A stretch of DNA of 64,000 nucleotides from Hyphomonadaceae bacterium BL14 (GCA_027627705.1 CP091242.1:2034677-2098676), one strand, 5' to 3'. Counted from the first letter of the stretch, positions 55,189 through 64,000 are shown. Translations and numbers: made by a program. Notes: generated by a model not told the origin, from the sequence alone.

Positions 55189-55452
55189 GGGCGGCGCGCT
55201 CCTGTTGGACGGCATGGGCAAGACCCGGGCAGCGGGATGAGGCCGGTGCCCCGCCGCCTCGACACCGCCACACGGGCGGGCCATGCAAGGCCTGAACAGC
55301 GCCCAGCAAGCGGGAGCGCAGGGCCTGCGTCAAGCGGACCCTTGGCCGCACGGGCCACCCGTGCGTTAGGATGGCAAACACCCGCCCGCCCTCGCGGCGT
55401 GCCGGCAGATGCACGCGTACCAGAGACGCACAACAAGACGAATGAGGACAAG

Positions 55453-56121
55453 ATGAGTTTCAAGACACGCCCGGTCTGGTTCATTCCGGTGGTGGCCTTT
55501 GCGGCAGCCCTGCTGGCTGCCGCAGTGATGGTGGGGGCAGCGCTGCTGCGCGGTCCGGCACCCGCCGATCCCGACGCGCCGCCAGCGCCGGCGCCCGTGC
55601 GCTCCAGCGGCGAGGCGCAGGTGGGCGGGCCCTTCACCCTGGTCAATCATCGCGGCGAGACGGTCACCGACGCCGATTTCGCCGGCCGGCCCATGCTGAT
55701 CTATTTCGGTTTCACCTATTGTCCCGACGTGTGCCCGGCCTCGCTGCAGGTGATGGGCGCGGCACTGGAGCAGCTGAGCGAGGACGAGCGGGCGCAGTTC
55801 CAGCCGATCCTGATCAGCGTGGATCCCGAGCGCGATACGCCCGAATTGCTGGCGCAATACATCACCGCGCCCGCCTTTCCGGAAAACCTCACGGGCTTGA
55901 CGGGAACGCTGGATCAGGTACGCAATGCTGCACGTGCTTACAGGGTGTTTTTTGCCCGGGTGGAGGATGACGGCGTGTCGTCGGACTACACGGTGGATCA
56001 CAGTTCGATCATCTATCTCATGGACCGTGAGGGGCGGTTCGTGGAGATTTTCCCCCACGGCTCGGCACCGTCCGTTGTTGCGGCGCGTCTGAAAGCCTTC
56101 CTTGAGACCTCTCCGGCATAA
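55453..56121 (+). CDS. senC: SCO1/SenC copper chaperone
   Basis: Copper-binding thioredoxin-fold protein for CuA assembly in cytochrome oxidase. The 222-residue protein has an N-terminal membrane anchor (WFIPVVAFAAALLAAAVMVG), a Pro/Ala linker, the metal motif YCPDVCPASL, the partner His in VDHSSIIYLMDREG and EIFPHG. The long plus-strand frame that reaches back to 53518 is a shadow of regB; the ATG at 55453 follows GAGGA. Divergent from regB. Confidence 0.93.
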   Translation: MSFKTRPVWFIPVVAFAAALLAAAVMVGAALLRGPAPADPDAPPAPAPVRSSGEAQVGGPFTLVNHRGETVTDADFAGRPMLIYFGFTYCPDVCPASLQVMGAALEQLSEDERAQFQPILISVDPERDTPELLAQYITAPAFPENLTGLTGTLDQVRNAARAYRVFFARVEDDGVSSDYTVDHSSIIYLMDREGRFVEIFPHGSAPSVVAARLKAFLETSPA

Positions 56122-56178
56122 TCGAGACCAGACTATTTAAGGCCGCGGCCCGCGGCGCAATGGAGCCCGTTCGCGTCC

Positions 56179-57471
56179 ATGTTCTATTCCTTCCTTGAAA
56201 TGTCGCGTGCGGCCATGCTGCCCTGGCGCGCCGCCGCCAACATGACGCGGCGGTCCTTGCGCAATCCGCTCAATCCGGCTGGCGAGACGCTGGCCGGACG
56301 CGCCATGGCGGCGTCGGCGGATCTGTTTGAAAGCCTGACGCGCCAGTACGGCAAGCCTGAATGGGCGCTGGAGCCGCTGGTGGTGGAGGGGCAGACGATC
56401 CCCGTCGAGATCGAGACGGTGTGGTCCAAACCGTTCTGCCGGCTTTTGCATTTCAAGCGCGACGCGGGCGCGCTGGCCAAGGCGCGCGGCGTGAAGCCCG
56501 GCGCGCTGAACGATCCCAAAGTCCTGCTGGTCGCGCCCATGTCGGGCCATTTCGCCACCTTGCTGCGCGGCACGGTGCAGGCCTTCCTGCCCGATGCCGA
56601 GGTCTACATCACCGACTGGTCGGACGCGCGCATGGTCGCGCTCAATGAGGGCCGGTTCGATCTGGAAGACTACACGCTCTATGTGCGCGAGATGATCAGC
56701 ACCATCGGCGCGGGCGTGCATGTCGTGGCGGTGTGCCAGCCCGGCCCGCCGACGCTGGCCGCCATCGCCCTGATGGCCGAGGACCAGGACGCGATGCGTC
56801 CGGCGTCCATGACCTTCATGGGTTCGCCCATCGATGCGCGCAAATCGCCCACCGTGCCCAACAAGCTGGCCGAAGAGCGCCCGTATTCCTGGTTCCGGGA
56901 CAATCTGATCCAGACCGTACCGGTGTTCTATCCCGGCGGGCTGCGCCGGGTGTATCCGGGCTTTCTGCAGCTCACCGGCTTCATCAACATGAACTATGAG
57001 CGGCACGTGGACGCGCACTACCGCTATTTCAACCAGATGATTGACGGCGATGGCGACAGCGCCGAGCGCCACCGCGCCTTCTATGACGAGTATCTCTCGG
57101 TGATGGATCTGACCGAGGAGTTCTACCTCCAGACCATCCATGACGTGTTCCAGGAGCACAAGCTGGCGCGCGGCCTGTTCACCGTGGGCGGGCGCCCCGT
57201 GCGCCCCGAAGCCATCACCGACATCGCCCTGATGACGGTGGAAGGCGAGAACGACGATATCTCCGGCATCGGCCAGACCCAGGCCGCCCACACGCTGTGC
57301 ACCGGCATTCCCGACACGATGCGCCTCGACCATGTCCAGCCAGACGTTGGCCATTACGGCGTGTTCAATGGCCGCCGCTTCCGCGAAGAGATCGCGCCCA
57401 AGATGAAGGCGTTCATGGCGCAGCATGCGCGGGCGGGCGTGAAACCGGCGCGCAAGGGGCAGGCGGCCTAG
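56179..57471 (+). CDS. phaZ: intracellular polyhydroxyalkanoate depolymerase
   Basis: Degrades stored PHB granules in the cytoplasm. The 430-residue alpha/beta-hydrolase starts MFYSFLEMSRAAMLPWRAAA; the nucleophile is a Cys, as in this intracellular family (VCQPGPPTLAAIALM), and the C-terminal His lies in QPDVGHYGVFNGRRF. Conserved segments ITDWSDARMVAL, TFMGSPIDARKSPT and VYPGFLQLTGFINMN are present. No signal peptide. Follows senC by 57 bases; likely its own transcript. Confidence 0.92.
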   Translation: MFYSFLEMSRAAMLPWRAAANMTRRSLRNPLNPAGETLAGRAMAASADLFESLTRQYGKPEWALEPLVVEGQTIPVEIETVWSKPFCRLLHFKRDAGALAKARGVKPGALNDPKVLLVAPMSGHFATLLRGTVQAFLPDAEVYITDWSDARMVALNEGRFDLEDYTLYVREMISTIGAGVHVVAVCQPGPPTLAAIALMAEDQDAMRPASMTFMGSPIDARKSPTVPNKLAEERPYSWFRDNLIQTVPVFYPGGLRRVYPGFLQLTGFINMNYERHVDAHYRYFNQMIDGDGDSAERHRAFYDEYLSVMDLTEEFYLQTIHDVFQEHKLARGLFTVGGRPVRPEAITDIALMTVEGENDDISGIGQTQAAHTLCTGIPDTMRLDHVQPDVGHYGVFNGRRFREEIAPKMKAFMAQHARAGVKPARKGQAA

Positions 57472-57530
57472 GGGCCAGCCGCCCTGCGGCGGGGCGCGCG
57501 CATTAATTCTCGTGTCAGGCGCCTTTTGAT

Positions 57531-57571
57531 GCTATGGTTGCACCGCGTGTGATGTGACGCGATACCATAGC
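57531..57571 (+). promoter_or_regulatory. hairpin just before the ribosome site of the Sel1-repeat gene
   Basis: Outer arms GCTATGGT (57531-57538) and ACCATAGC (57564-57571) with inner CGCG pairs (57544-57547 and 57558-57561). The GGGGGG ribosome site follows at once, so the structure could be an operator or an mRNA hairpin affecting translation. Confidence 0.4.
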
Positions 57572-57584
57572 GGGGGGTCAAGTC

Positions 57585-58154
57585 ATGAAAACCCAAACCT
57601 GTTTTACCGGTGCGGTGCTGGGTGCCGGTCTGTTGCTGGCCGGCCTGCCGGGGCCGGCGGAGGCAGCCGGGGATGCACGCAGCCGCGCGGCGCTGGACCG
57701 TCTGGGTTGCGAGCGCCACGATGTGTCTTGCGTCGGTGCCAGCGTGTTCCGCAGCCGGCATGCCGGGCGCAATCGCGCCGTCACGGTCGCGCGCTATGAA
57801 CAGGCCTGCGAGCAGGGCACGGCGGAGGCCTGCAACGAGCTTGGCTTCCTGTACGAGATCGGACGGTATGTCCGCCAGGATCCATCCCAGGCCGCCGCGC
57901 TCTACCGTCAGGCGTGCGAAGGCGGCAGCGCTACAGGCTGCAGCAATTACGGCGTGATGCACGCCAACGGGGACGGGGTCGCCCAGGACGATGTGCGCGC
58001 CCTGGCCTGGTTTAGCCTGGCGGCCTTCGCCGGCGACGAGACCGGCCAGGAATACGGCGACCTCATCGCCGGCCGGATGACCGAAAACCAGATCGCCAGC
58101 GCCCAGTCCCTGGCCCAGCGTTGTGAAACGAGCCGCTACGCCGATTGCGGCTGA
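57585..58154 (+). CDS. secreted Sel1-repeat protein
   Basis: A 189-residue protein with a signal peptide (residues 1-27, ending GPAEAAG) and about two Sel1-like repeats (ARYEQACEQGTAEACNELGF; LYRQACEGGSATGCSNYGVM; DVRALAWFSLAAFAGD) rich in Cys, which may form intra-repeat disulfides as in Cys-rich Hcp-like proteins. These proteins scaffold partners in the periplasm. Preceded by a hairpin and GGGGGG. Role unknown. Confidence 0.82.
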   Translation: MKTQTCFTGAVLGAGLLLAGLPGPAEAAGDARSRAALDRLGCERHDVSCVGASVFRSRHAGRNRAVTVARYEQACEQGTAEACNELGFLYEIGRYVRQDPSQAAALYRQACEGGSATGCSNYGVMHANGDGVAQDDVRALAWFSLAAFAGDETGQEYGDLIAGRMTENQIASAQSLAQRCETSRYADCG

Positions 58155-58239
58155 GGCGGAGGCGGGCGGACGCCGGAGCGCCGCCCGCGCTTATCAGGAC
58201 AGCCGGACACGCTCTCACGTGCAAGGCGCAACGCAAAAC

Positions 58240-58266
58240 GCCCGCCCGGCGCGAAGCCGGACGGGC
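58240..58266 (-). terminator. terminator of the minus-strand lipoprotein gene
   Basis: Eleven-base stem with one mismatch (58240-58250 with 58256-58266, five-base loop). On the minus strand it runs into GTTTTGCG. It lies between the convergent Sel1 and lipoprotein genes. Confidence 0.65.
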
Positions 58267-58316
58267 GCTGTATCAGTCTTGCGTCTCGCAGCAGGCGGGC
58301 CTAACCGCCCCCTCCC

Positions 58317-59936
58317 CTACTCCGCCGGGATGTGCCGGACGGTGAGGCCGAGCTCTCTGAGCACGCTCATGTCTTCGGCGACATTCATCAGCCGGTCCAT
58401 GCCCACGGGGGCGGCGGGGTTGAGGTTGATTTCCACCGCGCCGCCCTGGTTGATGAAGGCGCTGAGCGCGGCGCCGAGCTCGATGGCCAGGCCCTCGGGC
58501 AGCATGCCGCCGCCCATGGCGATGCCCAGACCCATCATGGTGGCGGCCTGCATGCGCGCCTGTTCGGGGGTGACGCCCTGGGTTTGCGCGTTCAGCGTCA
58601 TGACGCGTTCGAGCAGGTTCAGGTCGTCGATGCGCAGGGTCATGGAGTGAATCTGCAGCGCGCCATAGGCCTCCATCAGGCGCTCGTTCATGATCGTGTC
58701 AGGCGCGTCCGGATTGTCTTCCATGGCGGCCATCATCTCGGTCATGACCGCGGCCGTGGCGTCGGCATAGGCCTGCAGGCCGGTCACGTCCTGGGCCATG
58801 GAGAGGCGCAGCCCGTCCTTCAGCTCGAACCGGTAATCCTCCAGCGCGACGGTGGCGCGGTCGGTGGCCGGGTCGTAGCGCGAGCGGCTGTAGAGCGAGA
58901 ACTCCAGCGCCTCATAGCCCATGGAGGCGAGCATCTGGGCGGCCTGGGCGGTCTCGGGCGTATCGGATGACAGCGCCACGGTCAGCTGCGGCATCTCGGC
59001 GATGATGTCGACGCTGTCATCGCGCCTTGTCTCGTAGCGCATGTCCAGCGTGGGCATGCCGATGCGGGCGCCGGCGGCGCGCACCTCCATGCCGCGCACG
59101 GCGATGCTTTCAAACGCGCCGGTAGGACGCATCATGCTGGCCATGGCATCGCCGAACGGGCCGTCAAACCCGGTACGGACCTGCCCGTCCCCGTCCAGAT
59201 TCAGGAGCACGTCAACGAACAGGGCGTCCAGACCCGTGAGCGCGAACTCATCGAGACGCAGCACCAGCGCCCCGGCATCCGCGTCGTCTCCGGTGATGGA
59301 CAGGCCCTCGATCACGGCGCGGCCCAGCCGCTCGCCATCGAACGCTTCGAGCGCCGCGCGCGCCAGGGTGCCGCCGACGGGGTCTTCATTCTCTTCATTG
59401 GCCGTGAAGGACAGGCCCGACAGGGACAGCTCGTCGAACGTGTAGTCGGCGCCATTGCGCGAGGGCAGCGTGTAGCCGTCCGCGTCTGTGCGGCCATTGA
59501 TCAGGTCGGCGATGGCTTGCGACAGGGCCGCGCCCGGGCGGTCGGCGCGCAGGCGGGCCACACGGGCAATGCCGTCACCATCCTCGCCACCGGCCAGCAG
59601 GTCTTCGGCCTCCAGCCAGTCAAAGCGCGTGACGCCATCCTCGACCCGGGGCGCGCCGATGGAGACACGGCCGATGCGGCCGGCCGCCTCACCGTCAGCG
59701 CTGGTGAGACCGGTATAGACGGCGACCCCGTTCTCGATCCCGGCCTCGCTGGCGGCGAACAGGTCGGAGCGCGCAAAGCCCAGTGCGTCGAGACCTTCCT
59801 CGATCTGGGCTTCGGTCACCTCGGTGCGTGGCCCCTCGCCGGTCTCTTCTGCGCCACAGGCGGCGAGCGCCAGGGCCAGAGCCGCGGCGGAGGCAAAGGC
59901 TGACATGCGGGCAAGTTTGGTCACGTGCGGCGTCAC
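58317..59936 (-). CDS. large hypothetical lipoprotein
   Basis: A 539-residue protein with a lipoprotein signal: after VTKLARM the sequence SAFASAAALALALAACG gives a lipobox Cys near residue 28. The mature protein is acidic and beta-strand rich with repeated patterns such as GLSITGDDADAGALVLRLDE and MTLRIDDLNLLERVMTL, resembling long outer-leaflet or DUF945-like periplasmic proteins. I start it at the GTG 59936, preceded by GAGGGG; GTG 59924 and ATG 59906 are alternatives. The larger frame to 60554 is a shadow of the penicillin-binding protein gene. Confidence 0.75.
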   Translation of the reverse strand: MTPHVTKLARMSAFASAAALALALAACGAEETGEGPRTEVTEAQIEEGLDALGFARSDLFAASEAGIENGVAVYTGLTSADGEAAGRIGRVSIGAPRVEDGVTRFDWLEAEDLLAGGEDGDGIARVARLRADRPGAALSQAIADLINGRTDADGYTLPSRNGADYTFDELSLSGLSFTANEENEDPVGGTLARAALEAFDGERLGRAVIEGLSITGDDADAGALVLRLDEFALTGLDALFVDVLLNLDGDGQVRTGFDGPFGDAMASMMRPTGAFESIAVRGMEVRAAGARIGMPTLDMRYETRRDDSVDIIAEMPQLTVALSSDTPETAQAAQMLASMGYEALEFSLYSRSRYDPATDRATVALEDYRFELKDGLRLSMAQDVTGLQAYADATAAVMTEMMAAMEDNPDAPDTIMNERLMEAYGALQIHSMTLRIDDLNLLERVMTLNAQTQGVTPEQARMQAATMMGLGIAMGGGMLPEGLAIELGAALSAFINQGGAVEINLNPAAPVGMDRLMNVAEDMSVLRELGLTVRHIPAE

Positions 59937-60018
59937 GGTGGCGTCCCCTCTTGTTGGCAAGCGAGCCGCAAGTCTAACGGGCGCAGCGCGCGCGCGCACC
60001 CCCAAAAACCGCCACGCC

Positions 60019-61992
60019 TCACCCCCCGTCCATGCGTCCCAGCAGGGCGGCGATGGGGTCAGAGGCCGGATCAGCGTCGCGCACGGGCGCGGGCACCGGG
60101 GCGGGATCGGCGGGGGCCAGCAGCGCGGCAATGGGGTCATCGGGGCGGGCGGGCTGGACCAGCAAGGCGTCCAGCGGGGCGGGCCAGGCCGGGGCGGCAT
60201 TGATGAAACGGGCGAAAATGCGCGCCGGCCCGGCGCCGCCCAGCGCGTCGTCGGTCGGGGTGAAATCGTCATTGCCCATCCACACCACGGCGGCCAGGCC
60301 TTCAGACCAGCCGGCGAACCAGGCATCGCGATGGCCATTGGTGGTGCCGGTCTTGCCGCGCACCGCCCGGCCCGGCACCCGCGCGCCGCGCCCGGTGCCG
60401 GTCTCCACGGCGGCCTCGAACACGCGGTCCATGTCGATGACCACGCGGCCGGCGAGCACCAGCGGGCCTGGCGTCTCCTCGCGCCTCCAGAGCACTGTGC
60501 CGTCCGGCGCCGTGATGGACCGGATGGCGTAGGGCGGCGCCGCGCGCCCGCCATTCATGAAGGGCAGATAGGCCCCAATGAGCTCCAGCGGCGTCACTTC
60601 ATAGGCACCCAGGGCGGCCGATGGCGTATTGGCGATGGGGCTGGTCAGGCCCATGCGCGCCGCGGTGCGCAGCACCCAGCCCCGCCCGGTGGCTTCGGAT
60701 ACCTGCACAGCCACCGAGTTGGACGAGCGCGCAAACGCTGTCTCCAGCGTCAGGGCACCCTCATAGCGGCCGTTGAAATTCTCCGGCGACCAGCTGCCAT
60801 AGCTCACCGGCTGGTCGAGGAACACATCGTCCGGGGTCAGCCCGCCTTCAAAGGCGGCGGCATACACGAAGGGCTTGAAGGCCGAGCCGGGCTGGCGGCG
60901 CGCGCTGACGGCGCGGTTGAAGGGCGAGCGCACATAGTCCGCGCCTCCGGCCATGGCCGCCACACCGCCGGTATGATCGAGCGCCACCAGCGCGCCCGCA
61001 CCTGCGCCCAGCGCCAGCGCCGGATCGGTCAGACCCTCGCTGAGGGCGGTTTCAGCGGCGCGCTGGGCGGCGATGTCCAGCGTGGTGTGGACGATGAGGT
61101 CCCCGGTTTGGCCCGGCAGGCGCTCGCGCACCTGGGGCAGGACCCAGTCGGCGAACCAGCCCGCGCCGGGACTGGCATTGCCGCGCGACACGCGGATGGG
61201 TGCCTCGGCCGCCGCAATGCGCTCGGCCTGCGTGATGCGGCCGGTGGCCAGCATCAGATCCAGCACCACAGTGGCGCGCACGGACGCGCGCAGAGCGTCG
61301 GAGGTGGGGGCATAGCGCGACGGCGCTTTGAGCAGGCCGGCCAGCAGGGCCGCTTCACCCAGGCTCAGCTCGTGCGCGCTCTTGGAGAAATAGCGCCGGG
61401 CAGCGGCTTCGGCCCCCCAGGCACCGGCCCCGAAATAGACCCGGTTGAGATAGAGGGCGAGGATCTCGTCCTTGGTGAAGCGCTGCTCCAGCCACAAAGC
61501 CAGCATCATCTCCTGCGCCTTGCGGCGCAGGGTGCGGTCAGGCGTGAGGAACAAATTCTTGGCCAGCTGCTGGGTGATGGTGGAGCCGCCCTGCACCACC
61601 CGGCCGGCCCGGACATTGGCCAGTGCGGCCCGCGCGGTGCCGATCAGGTCAATGCCGAAATGGCTGTAGAAACGCCGGTCCTCCACCGCGAGGACTGCCA
61701 GGGTGAGGGTTTCGGGCAGGGCTGCGGCGCGGATCGCGCCATGGCTGACCTCGCCGCGCCGGGCGATGGTGCGCCCGCTGCGGTCCAGCAGCATGATCTC
61801 GCCGGTGCGCGGTGCGGGCTCGAGCGCCGAGAGATCGGGCAGGCTGCGGGCCAGTCCCGTCAGCCACGCCCCGCCCGCCAGCGTGACCAGCACCATGGCC
61901 GCGGCGAACAGCCGGAACACTCCCCGCCACGCCCCGCCCTTGCGCGGCGGACGCGCGCGCGAATACGGGCGCGGGCTCTGATGTTGAGGCAT
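60019..61992 (-). CDS. class A penicillin-binding protein (PBP1-type)
   Basis: Bifunctional peptidoglycan glycosyltransferase/transpeptidase. The 657-residue protein has a basic cytoplasmic head, one membrane helix (FRLFAAAMVLVTLAGGAWL), the GT51 domain with EDRRFYSHFGID, GGSTITQQLAKNLF and RKAQEMMLALWLE, and the transpeptidase domain with SxxK in RQPGSAFKPF, SxN in ARSSNSVAVQ and the KTG triad in RGKTGTTNG. A Pro/Ala-rich tail ends it. Complete. Divergent from the small lipoprotein gene. Confidence 0.93.
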   Translation of the reverse strand: MPQHQSPRPYSRARPPRKGGAWRGVFRLFAAAMVLVTLAGGAWLTGLARSLPDLSALEPAPRTGEIMLLDRSGRTIARRGEVSHGAIRAAALPETLTLAVLAVEDRRFYSHFGIDLIGTARAALANVRAGRVVQGGSTITQQLAKNLFLTPDRTLRRKAQEMMLALWLEQRFTKDEILALYLNRVYFGAGAWGAEAAARRYFSKSAHELSLGEAALLAGLLKAPSRYAPTSDALRASVRATVVLDLMLATGRITQAERIAAAEAPIRVSRGNASPGAGWFADWVLPQVRERLPGQTGDLIVHTTLDIAAQRAAETALSEGLTDPALALGAGAGALVALDHTGGVAAMAGGADYVRSPFNRAVSARRQPGSAFKPFVYAAAFEGGLTPDDVFLDQPVSYGSWSPENFNGRYEGALTLETAFARSSNSVAVQVSEATGRGWVLRTAARMGLTSPIANTPSAALGAYEVTPLELIGAYLPFMNGGRAAPPYAIRSITAPDGTVLWRREETPGPLVLAGRVVIDMDRVFEAAVETGTGRGARVPGRAVRGKTGTTNGHRDAWFAGWSEGLAAVVWMGNDDFTPTDDALGGAGPARIFARFINAAPAWPAPLDALLVQPARPDDPIAALLAPADPAPVPAPVRDADPASDPIAALLGRMDGG

Positions 61993-62145
61993 GGATGGAC
62001 GCTCGTCCTGTCACCGTGATGCAGACCCTCCACAAAGCGCGGGCGTGGTTAAGGGCGCGTGAACCGGGGGCGGACAAATCCCGCCTTGCCCGCGCGGGCC
62101 GGGCGGGTGATCATGGCGATCAAGCAGATTGAGGGGTCTGATCAG

Positions 62146-62361
62146 ATGGGTGGATACCGGAATGCGCGGCGCGCCGCGCGTGTCATCGCGGCGGCGGGGC
62201 TTGGCGCGATGGCGCTGGGGGCCTGTGCGCTGATGCCCGAGGGCGAGAGCGTGTGTCCCGATCGCGGGCCCAATACCGGCAGCTGGCCTTATTGCGGCTC
62301 GGCACAGCCGGGCGGGCCGGGCCCGGCCGATGAACCGATCAATCCGCGCGGCGGGCGCTGA
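62146..62361 (+). CDS. small lipoprotein
   Basis: A 71-residue protein whose first 26 residues form a lipoprotein signal (RRAARVIAAAGLGAMALGAC, lipobox LGAC), followed by a short Pro/Gly-rich segment with two more Cys (ESVCPDRGPNTGSWPYCGSA). The ATG at 62146 gives a proper signal length and has GAGGGG about 11 bases before; an ATG at 62113 would add a 11-residue head. Unknown family. Confidence 0.6.
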   Translation: MGGYRNARRAARVIAAAGLGAMALGACALMPEGESVCPDRGPNTGSWPYCGSAQPGGPGPADEPINPRGGR

Positions 62362-62465
62362 ACGGTTGAACCGGACCTGAACGGCGCCTTCAGCTTTCAT
62401 TCGCCCGGCACCGGGCGTGATGAGCGCGTGGGGCCTGGAGGGCCCAGCAGTTTGGGGAGGGCGTG

Positions 62466-62702
62466 ATGCTGGCAGCTTATCCTGCAGAGCTTGTAATGGT
62501 GGCTTTGGCCCTGACGGCCAGCCTGGCGATCGGCGTTCCGGTGCGCATTGTGGGCTGGCGTGCCACGCTGGCAGGGTTCAATTTGATGCGGCGCGGGATA
62601 CGCGCCCACCGGTGGAAAATCCTTCTGGTGCTGGTGCTGGGTGCCATGGCGGGCCTGTGGAGCTTTGATACCATCCGCGATCTGGCCTTCTCGCTGTTCT
62701 AG
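62466..62702 (+). CDS. 78-residue two-helix membrane protein
   Basis: Starts MLAAYPAELVMVALALTASL; two hydrophobic helices (about 8-30 and 52-70) flank a basic loop FNLMRRGIRAHRWK. A strong GGGGAGGG lies five bases before the ATG, which supports translation. No family recognised. Alone between the small lipoprotein and the phosphodiesterase gene. Confidence 0.65.
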   Translation: MLAAYPAELVMVALALTASLAIGVPVRIVGWRATLAGFNLMRRGIRAHRWKILLVLVLGAMAGLWSFDTIRDLAFSLF

Positions 62703-62808
62703 CGGGGGGCCGGACGGCGGCCGTGCTGCGTCACGAAAACATCACGCGCAGACGGGCTCCGGTGCGTCTAATCTGCGCGGCAGATTCGTGTGACCGGAGG
62801 CATATCCC

Positions 62809-63843
62809 GTGATGATCCGTATACTGATGCTGGCCGCCTGTACCCTGTTGGCCGCCTGCACCGGGCCGGCACCTGCGCCCGGTACAACCGCCCCTGACGC
62901 CGCGCCCGATCCCGCGCCGCGCTGGGCGACATTGACCGGGGACGCGCCGCGGGTGATCGCCCATCGCGGGGCCTCGGGCTACCGGCCCGAACACAGCGAG
63001 AGCGCCTACCGTCTGGCGTTTGAACAGGGCGCGGACATTCTCGAGCCCGATCTGATGATGTCGGCGGATGGCCAGCTGATCGTGCGCCATGATCCCTATC
63101 TGTCCACCTCCACCGATATCGCGGACCGGCCGGAATTCGCCGACCGGCGCCGGTCCCTGATGGGCCGCGAGGACTGGTGGGTGATGGACTTTACCGCCGA
63201 CGAGCTGCGCGCCTTGCGGGTGCGTCAGGTGTTCGAGGACCGCTCCACACAATACAATGATCAGGACCCGGTCCTGACGCTGGATGATTTCCTCGATCTG
63301 GTGGCAGAGCTGGAAGCCGAATGCGGCTGCACCATCCCCACCGAGCCGGAAGTGAAACTGCCCGCCGAACACGCCGCCATGGGGCTCGATCCCCTGCCCG
63401 TGCTGCTGGAGGTCCTGGAGCGGCGCGGGCTGAACCGCGCGGACGCGCCCATCATCATCCAGTGCTTTGATCCGGGCTTCCTTCAGCGCCTGCGCCCGCT
63501 GACGCCGGTGACGCTGGCCATGCTCTATGGCGGGCCGGATGAGGCAGGGTACAATGCCGGCGGCCTGTCGCTGGAGGAAATTGCCCAGTTCGCCAACGCG
63601 GTGGGGCCGCATAAATCGGTGCTTGTGAACCCGGACGGGTCAAGCACGGGGTATCTGGAGCGCGCCCACGAACTGGGTCTGGCGGTGCACACCTGGACAG
63701 TACGCGACGACCGGGCACCCCATACCGGTGCCAGCGTCACGGACGAGCTGATGGCGCTCTATGCACTCGGCGTGGATGGCGTGTTCACCGACCAGCCCGA
63801 TACGGCGGTGGCGGTCCGCGCGGCGATGGCGGCGGGCGACTGA
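62809..63843 (+). CDS. glpQ: glycerophosphodiester phosphodiesterase, lipoprotein
   Basis: Hydrolyses glycerophosphodiesters to sn-glycerol-3-phosphate and an alcohol. The 344-residue protein has a lipoprotein signal (LMLAACTLLAACTG), then the GDPD TIM barrel with the catalytic pair in VIAHRGASGYRPEHSESAYR, ADILEPDLMMSADGQLIVRHDP, and the metal/phosphate residues in EPEVK and VHTWTVRDD, ending with DGVFTDQPDTAV. Periplasmic GlpQ type. The GTG at 62809 has GGAGG at eight bases; the ATG next to it is also possible. Confidence 0.9.
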   Translation: MMIRILMLAACTLLAACTGPAPAPGTTAPDAAPDPAPRWATLTGDAPRVIAHRGASGYRPEHSESAYRLAFEQGADILEPDLMMSADGQLIVRHDPYLSTSTDIADRPEFADRRRSLMGREDWWVMDFTADELRALRVRQVFEDRSTQYNDQDPVLTLDDFLDLVAELEAECGCTIPTEPEVKLPAEHAAMGLDPLPVLLEVLERRGLNRADAPIIIQCFDPGFLQRLRPLTPVTLAMLYGGPDEAGYNAGGLSLEEIAQFANAVGPHKSVLVNPDGSSTGYLERAHELGLAVHTWTVRDDRAPHTGASVTDELMALYALGVDGVFTDQPDTAVAVRAAMAAGD

Positions 63844-63858
63844 TCCGTCACAACGCGA

Positions 63859-64000
63859 TCAGCGGCACAGCTCATTGACCTGGCGCAGGGCAGCGGTGAC
63901 GCCCGACAGTGAAAACTCATACACCGTCGCGGTGCCACGATCGCTGGTGGCTTCCACGCGCATGGATGATCCCTGACGCATGGCATTCACCAGCCGCGTG
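63859..64000 (-). CDS. C-terminal part of an unrecognised protein (right edge)
   Basis: A minus-strand frame open to the right edge and ending at 63859; the visible 47 residues read RLVNAMRQGSSMRVEATSDR then GTATVYEFSLSGVTAALRQV and NELCR. The SLSGVTAALRQVNELC ending resembles the end of small alphaproteobacterial envelope proteins such as the IalB-like group, but the match is by eye only. Convergent with glpQ, separated by 15 bases. Confidence 0.5.
   Translation of the reverse strand, partial: TRLVNAMRQGSSMRVEATSDRGTATVYEFSLSGVTAALRQVNELCR

Noticed and set aside
53518..55452. Upstream part of the long plus-strand frame ending in senC
   Set aside because: Mirror of regB; senC has its own ATG with ribosome site at 55453.
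56137..57426. Minus-strand frame opposite the PHA depolymerase gene
   Set aside because: Antisense mirror of a gene with clear family motifs.
59824..62019. 731-codon plus-strand frame opposite the penicillin-binding protein
   Set aside because: Antisense mirror; the minus strand carries all glycosyltransferase and transpeptidase motifs.

Overview
The window looks like chromosomal core DNA of an alphaproteobacterium, probably a prosthecate marine type related to Maricaulis, Oceanicaulis, Hyphomonas or Caulobacter. This is inferred from high GC by eye, alphaproteobacterial gene orders (dnaA/rpsT/enoyl-CoA hydratase/mutM/ubiE; rsmB-rpe-heparinase-purH; rbfA-truB-rpsO-pnp; regA/regB/senC), an MmcB-type repair protein and two bactofilins. 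The presence of dnaA, dnaN and recF suggests a segment not far from the replication origin, but no origin can be shown. No rRNA, convincing tRNA, CRISPR array, IS element or phage is visible.

Left third (1-26.9 kb): sugar-phosphate genes (phosphohexomutase, kdsD), gpmA followed by a deaminase-only ribD, a pentapeptide-repeat protein and nadE; the cytochrome bc1 operon petABC; thpR; a Bax-inhibitor-1 family membrane protein; then a long minus-strand run dnaA, rsmB, rpe, heparinase II/III-like, purH and a dienelactone-hydrolase-like lipoprotein. Right of dnaA come rpsT, enoyl-CoA hydratase, a TraB/GumN protein and mutM on the minus strand, and an MliC-like lipoprotein and ubiE on the plus strand.

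The accessory centre (27.0-34.1 kb) separates ubiE from ubiB, two genes that are commonly neighbours. It is a peptide-bacteriocin (microcin-like) export locus. A HlyD/CvaA-type adaptor and a C39-peptidase ABC exporter lie on the plus strand at the two ends. Between them, on the minus strand, are three tandem units, each headed by a repeated promoter/leader block containing the palindrome GCGTGGCCACGC at the same distance from the ATG. Two units encode precursors with an almost identical 25-residue double-glycine leader and a Gly/Ala-rich, glycine-zipper-like core with a cysteine near each end. The third unit keeps only the first nine leader codons. Small membrane proteins follow each leader and are the candidate immunity proteins. 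The exporter gene has an in-frame TAG between its membrane and ATPase domains. A second, hidden double-glycine-leader peptide frame lies at about 38.3-38.5 kb beside a CPBP-family membrane protein, between coaB and dut.

Right half (34.1-64 kb): ubiB; an AbrB/Doc toxin-antitoxin pair; CoaC and CoaB as separate overlapping genes instead of the usual fusion; dut; rbfA-truB-rpsO-pnp; dnaN-recF; a hybrid histidine kinase; a zincin-type metallopeptidase; mmcB; a GC-rich gap with 21-bp tandem repeats; a ParA-like ATPase with two bactofilins; the RegA/RegB redox two-component system with a divergent SCO1/SenC copper chaperone; an intracellular PHA depolymerase; a Sel1-repeat protein; a large lipoprotein; a class A penicillin-binding protein; small membrane or lipoproteins; and a glycerophosphodiester phosphodiesterase.
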